Positions 46,519-55,655 of a DNA stretch of 64,000 nucleotides are shown here, in pieces. The stretch lies in contig CAWBGG010000002.1 of the NCBI GenBank assembly GCA_963788205.1, forward strand, positions 1,054,001 through 1,118,000, given 5' to 3'. The position numbers and the translations under genes were made by a program. Numbering within the stretch: position 1 is the first letter of the stretch; each line of letters opens with the position of its first letter. A model generated the notes under the pieces. It was given only the letters and a program-made list of their open reading frames with translations, was not told where the DNA came from and ran no database searches. The DNA comes from CAVVMA01 sp963788205. GTDB taxonomy: Bacteria; Desulfobacterota; Binatia; Binatales; Binataceae.

Positions 46519-47829
46519 ATGTACGAAGCTGAATACCGATCGAAGCTGATGACGCCGGATGCCGCCGTGGAGCTGATCCCGAGTCATGGCACACTGTCGA
46601 TGGGAATGGCGATCAGTGAACCGCCGGCACTGCTAACGGCCCTGGAGGAGCGGGTAAAGCGAGGCGCGATCGAAGAGCTTCGGGTCTACTATTCGCACTC
46701 GATCGCGGCTGCGGCGGCCACCATTCTCAAGTACGACTACATGAATGTGATCAAGCCGTATCCGTTTTTTCCCACCGTGGTGGAGCGGATGCTGTTCGAA
46801 CGGGGCCGGCAGGAAAATAAGCGGGTGATCTTTTATATGCCGGGAAACTTCAGCGCGATGCCGCGAACCCTGGCCGCTATCGGGATCGACGCATTCATAA
46901 TGATGGTCGCTCCGATGGATAAGGCCGGATTCTTCAGTTGCGGCACCAACGGCGACTACACGATTCCGACCGCGCGCGTTGCAAAAAAGCTGATCGTCGA
47001 AGTGAACCCGAAGATGCCTCGCGTTTTCGGCGACTCCTCTGTTCATATTTCCCAGGTCAACGCAATCATCGAGAACGAAAGTACGCTGTTTGCCGTCCCG
47101 CCGCGCGCAACTACGGAACTCGACGAAAAGATCAGCAAATTTCTCGTCGAGATGGTCCCTGATCGGGCCACGCTTCAGATCGGAATCGGCGGAGTGCCAT
47201 ATGCAGTCTGCCAAGCGCTGGCCAACCACAAGGACCTGGGCATTCACACCGAGTTGATGATGCCGTCGCTTGTGAGGCTCATTCGGTCAGGCGCGGTCAC
47301 AAACAGGTTCAAGAACCTCAACCAACACAAGAACGTATTCACGCTCGCGGCGGGCGACGAAGCATTCTACGAGTTCTTGAACGACAATTCGAGCATGGAG
47401 CTGTATCCGGTCAACTATGTCAACGACCCTTACGTGATCGGCCGGAACGATAGAGTGATATCGATCAGTGCGTTTCTGGAAGTCGGACTTGACGGCGCGG
47501 TCAACTCCGAAGTCCTTGAGGGCCGGCAGTACAGCGCACCGGGAGGCCAGCTGGACTTCGTTCGCGGGGCGCAGTTGTCCAAGGGCGGAAAGTCAATTCT
47601 GACGGCGTACTCCACCGCGGCGAAAGGATCCGTCTCCCGCATAGTTCCGAAGATCCAAGGGCCGACCACCGATCCGCGAGCCGATACTCAATACATCGTG
47701 ACCGAGTACGGAGTGGCCGACATGATCGGCAAATCAACCGCCGAGCGCGCCGAGGCGCTAATCGCCATTGCTCATCCGAAGTTCCATGACGAGCTTCTCG
47801 ATGGCGCCAGGAAGCTGGGATATCTCTAA
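46519..47829 (+). CDS. Acetyl-CoA hydrolase/4-hydroxybutyrate CoA-transferase family protein
   Basis: 436 residues of the Cat1/AbfT family. GMAISEPPALLTAL at the N-terminus, TLQIGIGGVPYAVCQAL, the Glu of SISAFLEVGLDGAVNSE that forms the acyl intermediate, and the C-terminal YIVTEYGVADMIGKSTAERAE are seen. It moves CoA between acyl groups and acetate or hydrolyses acyl-CoA. Next on the strand are phosphoketolase and acetate kinase, so an acetate/acetyl-CoA role is likely. Confidence 0.88.
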   Translation: MYEAEYRSKLMTPDAAVELIPSHGTLSMGMAISEPPALLTALEERVKRGAIEELRVYYSHSIAAAAATILKYDYMNVIKPYPFFPTVVERMLFERGRQENKRVIFYMPGNFSAMPRTLAAIGIDAFIMMVAPMDKAGFFSCGTNGDYTIPTARVAKKLIVEVNPKMPRVFGDSSVHISQVNAIIENESTLFAVPPRATTELDEKISKFLVEMVPDRATLQIGIGGVPYAVCQALANHKDLGIHTELMMPSLVRLIRSGAVTNRFKNLNQHKNVFTLAAGDEAFYEFLNDNSSMELYPVNYVNDPYVIGRNDRVISISAFLEVGLDGAVNSEVLEGRQYSAPGGQLDFVRGAQLSKGGKSILTAYSTAAKGSVSRIVPKIQGPTTDPRADTQYIVTEYGVADMIGKSTAERAEALIAIAHPKFHDELLDGARKLGYL

Positions 47830-47961
47830 GCATCCGGGCAAAAGTCGCGGACGATAGAATCGAGAGCACTTTTTGCGGATAACCATGGGCCAGCCGACGG
47901 CTCAGCGGGAATCGCATCCACGGTGATGGCATGAAATGGCGGACTTAAGGAGAGTAATCAC

Positions 47962-50340
47962 ATGGCGGAGAGCCTCACGCCTGAGGAATGCGCCCTTATC
48001 GATGCGTATTGGCGCGCCTCCAATTATCTGACGGTCGGACAGATCTACCTGCAGGAGAACCCGATGCTGCGGGAGCCGCTCCGGCCCGAGCATATCAAAC
48101 CACGACTGCTCGGCCATTGGGGCACGTCGCCGGGACAGAATTTCATTTACGTTCACCTCAATCGGCTGATCCGCAGGCACGACGCGAACGTCATCTATAT
48201 TTCCGGTCCCGGACACGGTGGACCCGGGATCGTCGCGCAGACCTGGCTGGAAGGCTCGTACACCGAATTCTATCCCGCCGTTACGCGCGACCTTGCCGGG
48301 ATGCACCGCCTGTTTCGTCAATTCTCCACGCCCGGCGGAATACCAAGTCATGCCGGGCCGCACGTTCCGGGCTCGATTCACGAGGGCGGCGAGCTCGGCT
48401 ACTCGCTGGCCCACGCCTTCGGCGCGGCGTTCGACAATCCCGACCTGCTGGTCGCGTGTGTGATCGGCGATGGCGAGGCCGAGACCGGCCCGCTCGAGGG
48501 CGCGTGGAAAGGAATCAAGTTCCTGAATCCGGTCCGCGACGGCGCCGTGCTGCCGATCCTTCATCTCAACGGCTACAAGATCTCCGGGCCAACGGTGCTG
48601 GGACGCGACCTCGACGATGATATTCGCGGTCTGCTTACCGGTCACGGCTACGACGTGTGCTTCGTCGAGGGCGACGATCCCGCAGTCGTGCATCGCGCCT
48701 TCGCCGACACGCTCGAGCGATGCTACGAAAAGATCCGCGCCTTTCAGGAGGAGGCGCGCCGCGACGGGTTTCGCGGGCGACCGCGATGGCCCGCGATAGT
48801 GCTGCGCACTCCCAAGGGATGGACAGGGCCGAAGTTCGTTGACGGAGAGCAAGTCGAGGGAACCTTCCGCGCGCATCAGGTGCCGCTCGCGAACGTCAGG
48901 GAGAACGCCGAGCACCTCCGGATGCTGGAAGATTGGATGCGCAGCTACCGGCCCGACGAGCTTTTCGATCGCGACGGAAGATTGATCGAAGCCCTCGCCG
49001 AGCTTGCGCCCAAGGGGCTGCGGCGGATGGGCTCGAATCCGCATACGAACGGGACCGCCGTAGCGGTGCCGCTGGTGATGCCCGATTTCACGGAATACGC
49101 GGTCAAGGTCGCGGCGCCAGGATCGGCGAGTGTCGAGTCGACGCGCCCGTTCGGCGCGATGCTTCGCGACGTATTCACGCGCAACGCGCGCCAGCGCAAC
49201 TTCCGGCTGTTCTGCCCCGACGAGACCAATTCGAATCGGTTGGGCAATGTGTTCGAGGTTGAGAATCGATGCCTCGTCAGCGCCATCCTTCCCAACGACG
49301 ATCACGTCTCGGCCGACGGCCGCGTGATGGAGGTGCTGAGCGAGCACAACCAGCAAGGATGGCTCGAAGGCTACACGCTCACCGGGCGCTACGGCGTGTT
49401 CGCTACTTACGAAGCGTTCGCGATGATCGCCGACTCGATGGCGACGCAGCACTCGAAGTGGCTCAAGACCTGCGCTACCGAAATTCCATGGCGCCACCCA
49501 ATTCCTTCGCTCAACTACCTGCTCACGTCGACCTGCTGGCGCAACGACCACAACGGTTTCAGTCATCAGGGCCCCGGATTCATCGACTCGATCCTGACCA
49601 AACAGGGCATCGTGACGCGCATCTACCTGCCGCCCGACGCGAACAGCCTGCTCTCGGTCGCCGATCACTGCCTGCGCAGCCACAACTACATCAATCTGAT
49701 CGTGATCGATAAGCAGCAGCATCCCGTGTTCCTGGATATCGACGCCGCACGCGAGCATTGCACGAGGGGCGCGGCGATCTGGACCTGGGCGGGAAATCAC
49801 GACGGCGCGGGCGAACCGGATATCGTGATGTGCGGGGCCGGTGACGTCCCCACGGAGGAAACGCTCGCGGCCACCTGGATGATTCGCAAGCACCTGCCCG
49901 AGCTGAAGGTGCGGGTCGTCAACGTGATGGACCTGATGCGCCTGTGGCCGCCGGACCAACATCCGCACGGGCTCAACGAGGAAACCTTTGTCGAGCTGTT
50001 CGGCGCCTGCGCCGACGTCATCTTCGCGTTTCATGGCTACCCGCGCGCGATTCACGAAATTCTGCACGGCCGCACCAACGCGACCCGCTTTCATGTGCGC
50101 GGATACGTCGAGGAGGGCACGACCACGACCCCGTTCGACATGGTCGTGCTCAACAAGACCAGCCGCTATCATCTCTGTATCGAGGCGCTGCGCCGCGCGC
50201 GGCGCGTCGAGGGGACAGCGCAACTGATCGAGCACTGCGAGCGGCAGCTCGAAGCGCATCGCAAATACGTCGTCGAACATCTGGAGGACATGCCAGAGAT
50301 CGCCAACTGGAAGTGGTCCGATCCGGACTTGGGGAGATAA
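47962..50340 (+). CDS. xfp: Phosphoketolase (xylulose-5-phosphate/fructose-6-phosphate)
   Basis: 792 residues, AAGGAG before ATG 47962. HWGTSPGQNFIYVHLNRLI, GPGHGGPG and the ThDP motif IGDGEAETGPLEGAWKG are intact, followed by GYKISGPTVLGR, EHNQQGWLEGYTLTGRYG and NDHNGFSHQGPGF. It cleaves pentose- or hexose-phosphate to acetyl phosphate plus a sugar phosphate, with thiamine diphosphate. Paired with acetate kinase downstream to make ATP and acetate. A full-length antisense frame is composition only. Confidence 0.96.
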   Translation: MAESLTPEECALIDAYWRASNYLTVGQIYLQENPMLREPLRPEHIKPRLLGHWGTSPGQNFIYVHLNRLIRRHDANVIYISGPGHGGPGIVAQTWLEGSYTEFYPAVTRDLAGMHRLFRQFSTPGGIPSHAGPHVPGSIHEGGELGYSLAHAFGAAFDNPDLLVACVIGDGEAETGPLEGAWKGIKFLNPVRDGAVLPILHLNGYKISGPTVLGRDLDDDIRGLLTGHGYDVCFVEGDDPAVVHRAFADTLERCYEKIRAFQEEARRDGFRGRPRWPAIVLRTPKGWTGPKFVDGEQVEGTFRAHQVPLANVRENAEHLRMLEDWMRSYRPDELFDRDGRLIEALAELAPKGLRRMGSNPHTNGTAVAVPLVMPDFTEYAVKVAAPGSASVESTRPFGAMLRDVFTRNARQRNFRLFCPDETNSNRLGNVFEVENRCLVSAILPNDDHVSADGRVMEVLSEHNQQGWLEGYTLTGRYGVFATYEAFAMIADSMATQHSKWLKTCATEIPWRHPIPSLNYLLTSTCWRNDHNGFSHQGPGFIDSILTKQGIVTRIYLPPDANSLLSVADHCLRSHNYINLIVIDKQQHPVFLDIDAAREHCTRGAAIWTWAGNHDGAGEPDIVMCGAGDVPTEETLAATWMIRKHLPELKVRVVNVMDLMRLWPPDQHPHGLNEETFVELFGACADVIFAFHGYPRAIHEILHGRTNATRFHVRGYVEEGTTTTPFDMVVLNKTSRYHLCIEALRRARRVEGTAQLIEHCERQLEAHRKYVVEHLEDMPEIANWKWSDPDLGR

Positions 50341-50390
50341 GAGAGACGGAGCCGGCTCTGAAAGTCTTTTTTCAATAGCCAGTCAGGCGC

Positions 50391-51581
50391 TTGAGCGACC
50401 TCAACGTCATACTCTGTTTCAACAGCGGATCGTCTTCGCGCAAGTTTGCCTTGTACTCAATCGGCGGCGGAGAGACGCTGCTCGCGCAAGGTGAGGCCGA
50501 TCGCATCGGACTTTCCGGCGGAAGTCTGCGGCTTCAAGACGGGAGTGGAAAGGTGCTGCTCGACGCGAGGCGCGACTTTGCCGACGCTGCGAGCGCGACC
50601 GACGCGGTTCTGGACACGCTAGCTGAATCCGATCTGCCCGCACCGCGCGCCGCCGGCCATAGGATGGTTCACGGCGGAGCCGACCACGTCGCGCCCGAGC
50701 GCGTGACGCCGCAACTCCTCGATGCGCTCCGGCGCCTCATTCCCTTCGCGCCCCTGCATCTACCCGGCGAGCTTCAGAGTATCGAGGCGGTCGCCTCCCG
50801 CTTTCCCGATTTGCCGCAGGTCGCGTGCTTCGACACCGCATTCCACCGGCGCATGGGCGAAGTCGCCCAGCGCTTCGCGCTGCCGCGGCGGCTTTGGGAC
50901 GAGGGCGTGCGGCGCTACGGCTTCCACGGGATTTCGTATGAATACATCATGCAAACCCTCGGCGCGCCGCCGCCCAGCCACGTGATCATTGCGCATCTCG
51001 GAAACGGCGCGAGCATGGCCGCGGTGCGCGACGGATGCCCAGTCGACACCACGATGGGATTCACGCCCGCGGGTGGATTCATGATGGGCACGCGGAGCGG
51101 CGACCTCGATCCAGGCATCCTCGTGTACCTGCTTCGGAACCAGCATTACGAGGCGGACGCACTCGATCGTCTGGTCAACCGCGAATCCGGGCTGCTTGGA
51201 GTCTCGGCGATTTCCTCCGACATGCGAACGCTGATCGAGAAGCGAGGCACCGACTCAGGCGCGCGCCTGGCGGTTGAGATGTTCTGTTACCAGGCTCGCA
51301 AGCATATCGGCGCGCTTGCCGCCGCGCTCGGCGGAGTTGATCTGCTCGTCTTCACCGGCGGAATCGGAGAGCGGGCCGCGGTCGTTCGATGGGAAATCTG
51401 CGCGCCGCTTGGCCATTTAGGCGTGCGGTTGGACCCGCTCCGCAACGACGCGCACGCCGATACGATCAGTGCGACCGCAACTGGATGCGTCGTTCGCGTA
51501 GTCCCGACCCGCGAGGAGCTGATGATCGCACGCCACACCTGGAGCGTGCTGTTCCGCGAAAATCAGAATGCAAGCGGTTAG
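50391..51581 (+). CDS. ackA: Acetate kinase
   Basis: Interconverts acetyl phosphate and acetate with ATP. 396 residues: VILCFNSGSSSRKFALY, HRMVHGGADHVAPE, FDTAFHRRMGEVA, GFHGISYEYIM, HLGNGASMAAVRDG and FTGGIGERAAVVR are the ASKHA signatures. The start is a TTG at 50391 with no clear ribosome site, 50 bases after phosphoketolase, so translation may be coupled. The usual Pta is absent nearby. Length is normal. Confidence 0.93.
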   Translation: MSDLNVILCFNSGSSSRKFALYSIGGGETLLAQGEADRIGLSGGSLRLQDGSGKVLLDARRDFADAASATDAVLDTLAESDLPAPRAAGHRMVHGGADHVAPERVTPQLLDALRRLIPFAPLHLPGELQSIEAVASRFPDLPQVACFDTAFHRRMGEVAQRFALPRRLWDEGVRRYGFHGISYEYIMQTLGAPPPSHVIIAHLGNGASMAAVRDGCPVDTTMGFTPAGGFMMGTRSGDLDPGILVYLLRNQHYEADALDRLVNRESGLLGVSAISSDMRTLIEKRGTDSGARLAVEMFCYQARKHIGALAAALGGVDLLVFTGGIGERAAVVRWEICAPLGHLGVRLDPLRNDAHADTISATATGCVVRVVPTREELMIARHTWSVLFRENQNASG

Positions 51582-51629
51582 TAAAGCAATGGTTCTGGTC
51601 GCGCGGACACCGTCTTAACGGCCGGGTCG

Positions 51630-52181
51630 TCAATCCGTGGCGGGGCCGGACGGACCAATCTCGAGAGTCACACGCACTGTGCCGGACTCGAACGAGTCGC
51701 GCTCCCGAAAACCGCTATTCGCAAAAACTTCAAGCATCTGCCGGTTACTGCCCATCACATACGCGACGAATTCCCTGATGCTGGTCTGCCGCGCGATACG
51801 CGCCAGATGATCGAGCAAGAGCGTGCCGACGCCGTGACCCTGATAGTCGTCCAGCACCGCGAAGGCGACTTCAGCGCTGTCGCGCACGCCAAGTCGCATG
51901 TAGCGGCCGACGCCGATGAAGCGCTCGTCGTCGCCGACTCCGATGGTCGCCGCGAGACCGACGTGGTCGACAAAGTCCAGCTCGGTGAAGTTTCGGAGAT
52001 CCTGATCGGTGAGCGAGCGCTTGAAGCCGAAGAAGCGATGATAGATCGATTGCGGGCTCAGGCGCGCGAAATGTTCGAGCAGGCGTCGCTTGTCATCCGG
52101 ACGGATCGCGCGAATCAGGATCGGGCCGCCATCGCGCAGCACTTCATTGGCGCAATAGCCGACCGGGTCCGCAATGGGCAT
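51630..52181 (-). CDS. GNAT-family N-acetyltransferase
   Basis: 183 residues. ILIRAIRPDDKRRLLEHFARLSPQSIYHRFFG, then VAFAVLDDYQGHGVGTLLLDHLARIAR with the pyrophosphate-binding Q/RxxGxG/A motif. The form is that of the C-terminal acetyltransferase of Pat/AcsA-modifying proteins and of GNATs beside stress genes. Follows the UspA-CBS gene in the same direction with 61 bases between, probably one transcript. ATG 52181 is used; TTG 52190 is possible. Confidence 0.82.
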   Translation of the reverse strand: MPIADPVGYCANEVLRDGGPILIRAIRPDDKRRLLEHFARLSPQSIYHRFFGFKRSLTDQDLRNFTELDFVDHVGLAATIGVGDDERFIGVGRYMRLGVRDSAEVAFAVLDDYQGHGVGTLLLDHLARIARQTSIREFVAYVMGSNRQMLEVFANSGFRERDSFESGTVRVTLEIGPSGPATD

Positions 52182-52242
52182 TGCCTGCAATCTCTAAGCC
52201 GCGGGACGAGGTCGAGCCGAGCGATTTTTCGCGGCCGGTATT

Positions 52243-53046
52243 CTAGTCTTCGGTAAACGCTTCGAGCACGTCGGTCGTGGTGAGTACGCCGACCAACTTT
52301 CCCTCATCGACGACCGGGAGCGCGCCGATTTTTCGTTCGACCAGAATTCTGGCCGCCTCCTGGACCGGAGAAGTGGGCGAGACGGTAACCAGCGCTTCGC
52401 TCATCGCAACCCGCGCCTCGGTCTTGTCCAGGTAGCCCGTGTGATTGCGAATGTCTCGGTCGGTCACGATCCCGACCAGCTTGCCGTTGTCGAGCACCGG
52501 CACCGCACGAAAGCCACCTTCGCGCATTCTGGCCTCGACCGACGCCAGGGAGTCGCCGGGAGCCGCGGTTACCGGACTGGCGGTCATCCATCGCGCGACA
52601 TGTTCCCGATCCGATTGGCCGGCGCGAACCGTAAGCACCGGGCAGGGAGCGTCGCGTACGACTATTTCCGCAACGCTGCCGAGGAAGAGCCGCGAAAAGC
52701 CCTTGCGGCCGTGCGTGGCCATCACGATTACGTCGGCCGCGAGTTTCCGTGCGGCTTTCAGGATCGTTCCGGCCGGGTCGCCCATGCGCGTCGCGGATTC
52801 GTACTTGACGCCCTGCAAGTGCTTGTGCGCCATCTCGCGCAACTTGTCCCTGGCCGCTTCCTCCTGGCCTTTGTAGAGGTCCACATAAACCGGCATTCCG
52901 GTGGGTGGGACGATCAGCGGTACGACGTGTATCAGGAGAATGGTTCCGTCGCACTGCCGCGCAATCTCCGAAGCCGCCTGCAGCGCCGCCGCCGAGTTTT
53001 CATCGAAATCCACCGGGGTCAGAATTCTTCGATACGGGAATGCCAT
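52243..53046 (-). CDS. Universal stress protein fused to CBS pair
   Basis: 267 residues. UspA domain (residues 1-140): PYRRILTPVDFDENSAAAL and the ATP motif MATHGRKGFSRLFLGSVAEIVVRDAPCPVL with the GxxGxxxxG-S pattern. Two CBS domains follow (about 145-265): VTDRDIRNHTG and VGVLTTTDVLEAF. ATP or AMP binding in both parts suggests an energy sensor. GAGGGAG precedes ATG 53046, and a sigma-54 match lies 37 bases upstream. Confidence 0.9.
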   Translation of the reverse strand: MAFPYRRILTPVDFDENSAAALQAASEIARQCDGTILLIHVVPLIVPPTGMPVYVDLYKGQEEAARDKLREMAHKHLQGVKYESATRMGDPAGTILKAARKLAADVIVMATHGRKGFSRLFLGSVAEIVVRDAPCPVLTVRAGQSDREHVARWMTASPVTAAPGDSLASVEARMREGGFRAVPVLDNGKLVGIVTDRDIRNHTGYLDKTEARVAMSEALVTVSPTSPVQEAARILVERKIGALPVVDEGKLVGVLTTTDVLEAFTED

Positions 53047-53082
53047 GATCGTGCTCCCTCGTTCTTGCCGACTGTTTGCAAT

Positions 53083-53098
53083 AGCCAGCCGCGTGCCA
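53083..53098 (-). promoter_or_regulatory. Sigma-54 promoter for the UspA-CBS and GNAT genes
   Basis: Minus strand TGGCACGCGGCTGGCT: TGGCACG perfect, TTGC changed to TGGC, spacing GG-N10-GC exact. Confidence 0.6.
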
Positions 53099-53250
53099 CA
53101 AGCGGGTCCTCCAGCGCCGCTCGCGGCTGCATCGTCTTCCGCGATTTTACCCAATGACGCCCGCGACCGACATCTCGCAAACTGTATCCAATGGAGTCAG
53201 TGAGCCACAATCGAATGGCGCATTATGCACCGGGTTGGCGCGTGAGGACA

Positions 53251-53266
53251 TGGCACGTTCTGAGCT
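53251..53266 (+). promoter_or_regulatory. Sigma-54 promoter for the truncated dehydrogenase and MBL genes
   Basis: TGGCACGTTCTGAGCT: TGGCACG perfect, last box GAGCT, GG-N10-GC spacing exact. Divergent from the site at 53083; first start codon follows at 53299. Confidence 0.55.
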
Positions 53267-53298
53267 AACGATCGAGATTCGCCGGGAGTCGAAGGGAT

Positions 53299-53448
53299 AT
53301 GAAAGCATTCGTGATGAAAGGACTGGATCGGGTCGGTTTTGTCGAGAAGCCAATTCCGAAGCCCGGGCCGAACGACGCGATCATCAAGACCACGCGCGCC
53401 CTGCATCAAACGGTTAATCCTGTTCTGAAGAGCGCCAAGTTCATCTGA
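53299..53448 (+). pseudogene. N-terminal remnant of a zinc-type alcohol dehydrogenase
   Basis: 49 residues beginning MKAFVMKGLDRVGFVEKP and running to DAIIKTTRALHQTVNP, the first strand region of MDR-family alcohol dehydrogenases. The domain then breaks off (no zinc ligands or Rossmann fold). Its TGA overlaps the next ATG (TGATG). Zinc-type alcohol dehydrogenases are regular members of low-oxygen stress loci, so this looks like a decayed member still behind a sigma-54 promoter. Confidence 0.65.
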
Positions 53449-53477
53449 TGGCCTACGCAAAGCGATCGGGAGCTTGC

Positions 53478-54860
53478 ATGCTGCGCTTTCTCGGCGCCGC
53501 CGGGACGGTGACGGGCAGCCGGTTTCTTATCAAGACACCGGCCTGGACTACGATGGTCGATTGCGGCCTGTTCCAGGGATTGAAGGAACTGCGCCTGCGC
53601 AACTGGGAGCGGCTTCCGCTCGCGCCGAATGAGCCAGGGTCGGTAATCCTGACTCATGCCCATCTCGATCACAGCGGCTACCTGCCCGCGCTGTGTCGCG
53701 ACGGCTTTCGCGGCAGGATTCTCGCTACGTATGGAACCCAGGCGCTATGCGGAATCCTTCTGCCTGACAGCGGTCATTTGCAGGAAGAGGAAGCCGAGTA
53801 TGCCAATCGCGCGGGCTACTCCAAGCATTCACCGGCTCTTCCGCTCTATACCGAAGAAGACGCGCGTCAATCGCTCGCTCGCTTCGCACCGGTGCCGTTC
53901 GACACGCCGATGGAAGTCGCGGCCGGATTGCGCGCAACCTTTCGGCACGCCGGACACATTCTCGGCGCCGCGTCCGCACTCCTGGAGATCGACGGCGATC
54001 GCGCACGCCGGATTCTGTTCAGCGGTGACCTGGGCCGGCCCAGTCATCCCCTGCTGCTCCCGCCTGAACCACCGCCGGCATGCGACGCGATCGTGGTCGA
54101 ATCAACCTACGGCGACCGGCTTCACGACGATGCACAATCGATCCATCTCTTTGAGGAGGCGATTGCGCGGACCGCGGCGCGCGGGGGCATAGTTATCGTT
54201 CCGGCGTTCGCGGTCGATCGAACCGAAATCATCCTCTTTTATCTGCGGCGCCTCATCCAACGGGGTACGGTCCTCAAGATGCCGGTGTATGTGGACAGCC
54301 CGATGGCCTCGGCGGCGCTGCGGCTATACAAGGACACAATTATGCGGCCCGGTTCAGAGATCAGGCCGGAGGCACGCGGCAAGCCCGAATTGCTCGATCC
54401 GGGACGGCTGGGCGAAGTGAAGACCGTCGCTGAATCGATCGCGCTCAACCATCTGGCAGGACCGGCGGTAATCATTTCGGCGTCTGGGATGGCAACCGGT
54501 GGGCGCGTGCTGCATCATCTGGCCCATCGGCTGCCCGATGAAAAGAACACCGTCATTCTGGTCGGCTACCAGGCCGAGGGCACGCGCGGCCGATCGCTGC
54601 TCGACGGAGCAAAGTCGGTAAAGATGTTTGGCCGCTATGTGCCGGTGCGAGCCGAGGTCGTGAACGTGCCGGCGTTCTCCGTTCATGCCGACCGGGACGA
54701 AATCGTGAACTGGCTGCGGGGAGCGCCGTCACCGCCCAAGGCCGTGTACGTGGTGCACGGCGATCCGGCCGCGGCCGAATCGCTGCGCGCGGAAATCTGG
54801 AAGCAGCTTGGATGGAACGTGGTCGTGCCGCGGCATCTAGAGCAGGTCAGTCTCGATTGA
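53478..54860 (+). CDS. MBL-fold beta-CASP ribonuclease-like metallo-hydrolase
   Basis: 460 residues: LRFLGAAGTVTGSRFLI, then the zinc motif ILTHAHLDHSGYLPAL, FRHAGHILGAASALLE, FSGDLGRPSHPLL, and beta-CASP motifs ESTYGDRLHDD and IISASGMATGGRVLHHL, ending FSVHADRDEIVNWL. Zinc-dependent RNase or RNA-processing role is the family expectation. ATG 53478 with GGGAG six bases upstream fits; ATG 53448, overlapping the dehydrogenase remnant's stop, is an alternative. Same gene type occurs in the B. cenocepacia low-oxygen locus (from memory). Confidence 0.88.
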   Translation: MLRFLGAAGTVTGSRFLIKTPAWTTMVDCGLFQGLKELRLRNWERLPLAPNEPGSVILTHAHLDHSGYLPALCRDGFRGRILATYGTQALCGILLPDSGHLQEEEAEYANRAGYSKHSPALPLYTEEDARQSLARFAPVPFDTPMEVAAGLRATFRHAGHILGAASALLEIDGDRARRILFSGDLGRPSHPLLLPPEPPPACDAIVVESTYGDRLHDDAQSIHLFEEAIARTAARGGIVIVPAFAVDRTEIILFYLRRLIQRGTVLKMPVYVDSPMASAALRLYKDTIMRPGSEIRPEARGKPELLDPGRLGEVKTVAESIALNHLAGPAVIISASGMATGGRVLHHLAHRLPDEKNTVILVGYQAEGTRGRSLLDGAKSVKMFGRYVPVRAEVVNVPAFSVHADRDEIVNWLRGAPSPPKAVYVVHGDPAAAESLRAEIWKQLGWNVVVPRHLEQVSLD

Positions 54861-55090
54861 TCGGCGAATCAGAGAGCCGCTCGCGTTTTAGTCGCTAGTA
54901 ATCTGTTGCGTCGCCTGAACCACGCTGAGAAAGGCGGTGTCCGTTTGGTTGTTGGAATTGCAAGTGGCGGACTCCATCAGTTAAGCGGGCAGACGCGCCG
55001 GTCAAGGGCCGCGGCGTGGGCGCGCAAGGCACGGGTTCGGTGTTTCCGTGGAACTATCTCTGCCAAGCGCTTCACTTATCGGGGTCTCTG

Positions 55091-55106
55091 TGGCATCTCT
55101 TTTGCG
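55091..55106 (+). promoter_or_regulatory. Sigma-54 promoter for the cytochrome c gene
   Basis: TGGCATCTCTTTTGCG: one mismatch in TGGCAC, TTGC intact, GG-N10-GC exact. The 54861-55182 gap contains only this site. Confidence 0.65.
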
Positions 55107-55182
55107 CGAACATCGGAGGCTTGGAAAATACTTGGACGAGCAACATGTCCGCATTAGTCAAGGAATCGGGGAGAAGTCGGCG

Positions 55183-55609
55183 ATGAACTACAAAGCACTC
55201 CGGATGACAGCGGCGCTTATCGCGATATTGTCTCTTCCTGGCGTGGCGCAGGCGGCGGGAAACGACGTGGCAGACGGCAAGCACTACTTTCTGAGCTATT
55301 GCGCCTCGTGCCACGGAGTCAACGGTGATGGACAGGGCCCGGTGGCGCCGGCACTGTCCAAGCCGCCCGCCAATCTCCGACTGCTTGGCGAAAAATACGG
55401 CATGCCTCTTCCCGCCGCGCGGTTGGCCAGCCTTGTCGAACGGCCGATCGGCAATCCGGGCGCATGGCAATCGCGAGATGCCGGTTTGGGGGGAGAAGCT
55501 GTACCAGCTTGGCGCCGGCGAACAAGGCGATACCGGGGTAAGCGAAGTGATCGGCAAAATTGTCGCCTACCTGAACACGATTCAGGACCGGCGAACCGCG
55601 GCTCGGTGA
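55183..55609 (+). CDS. Periplasmic c-type cytochrome, frameshifted
   Basis: Signal peptide (MTAALIAILSLPGVAQA), then the haem motif SYCASCHGVNGDGQGPVAPAL. The frame from ATG 55183 loses similarity after LASLVE; one frame over, GRSAIRAHGNREMPVWGEKLY with the methionine ligand continues to 55609. Deleting one A near 55440 (GTC GAA C to GTC GAC) rejoins them as LASLVDGRSAIRAHG, giving about 141 residues. Electron carrier, possibly for the oxidase operon that follows on the other strand. Sequence error versus decay is undecided. Confidence 0.8.
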
Positions 55610-55655
55610 TCTCCGCGTTGAGCGACTACCTCAGGTTCCAGTGTGAGCGATCGGC

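Noticed and set aside
47940..47958. Sigma-54 promoter upstream of phosphoketolase
   Set aside because: TGGCATGAAATGGC has nine, not ten, bases between GG and GC, so it was not counted.
47902..50280. 792-residue open frame on the minus strand opposite phosphoketolase
   Set aside because: Mirror frame of a GC-rich gene; Arg/Val/His-rich with no domain, and the plus-strand phosphoketolase motifs are complete.
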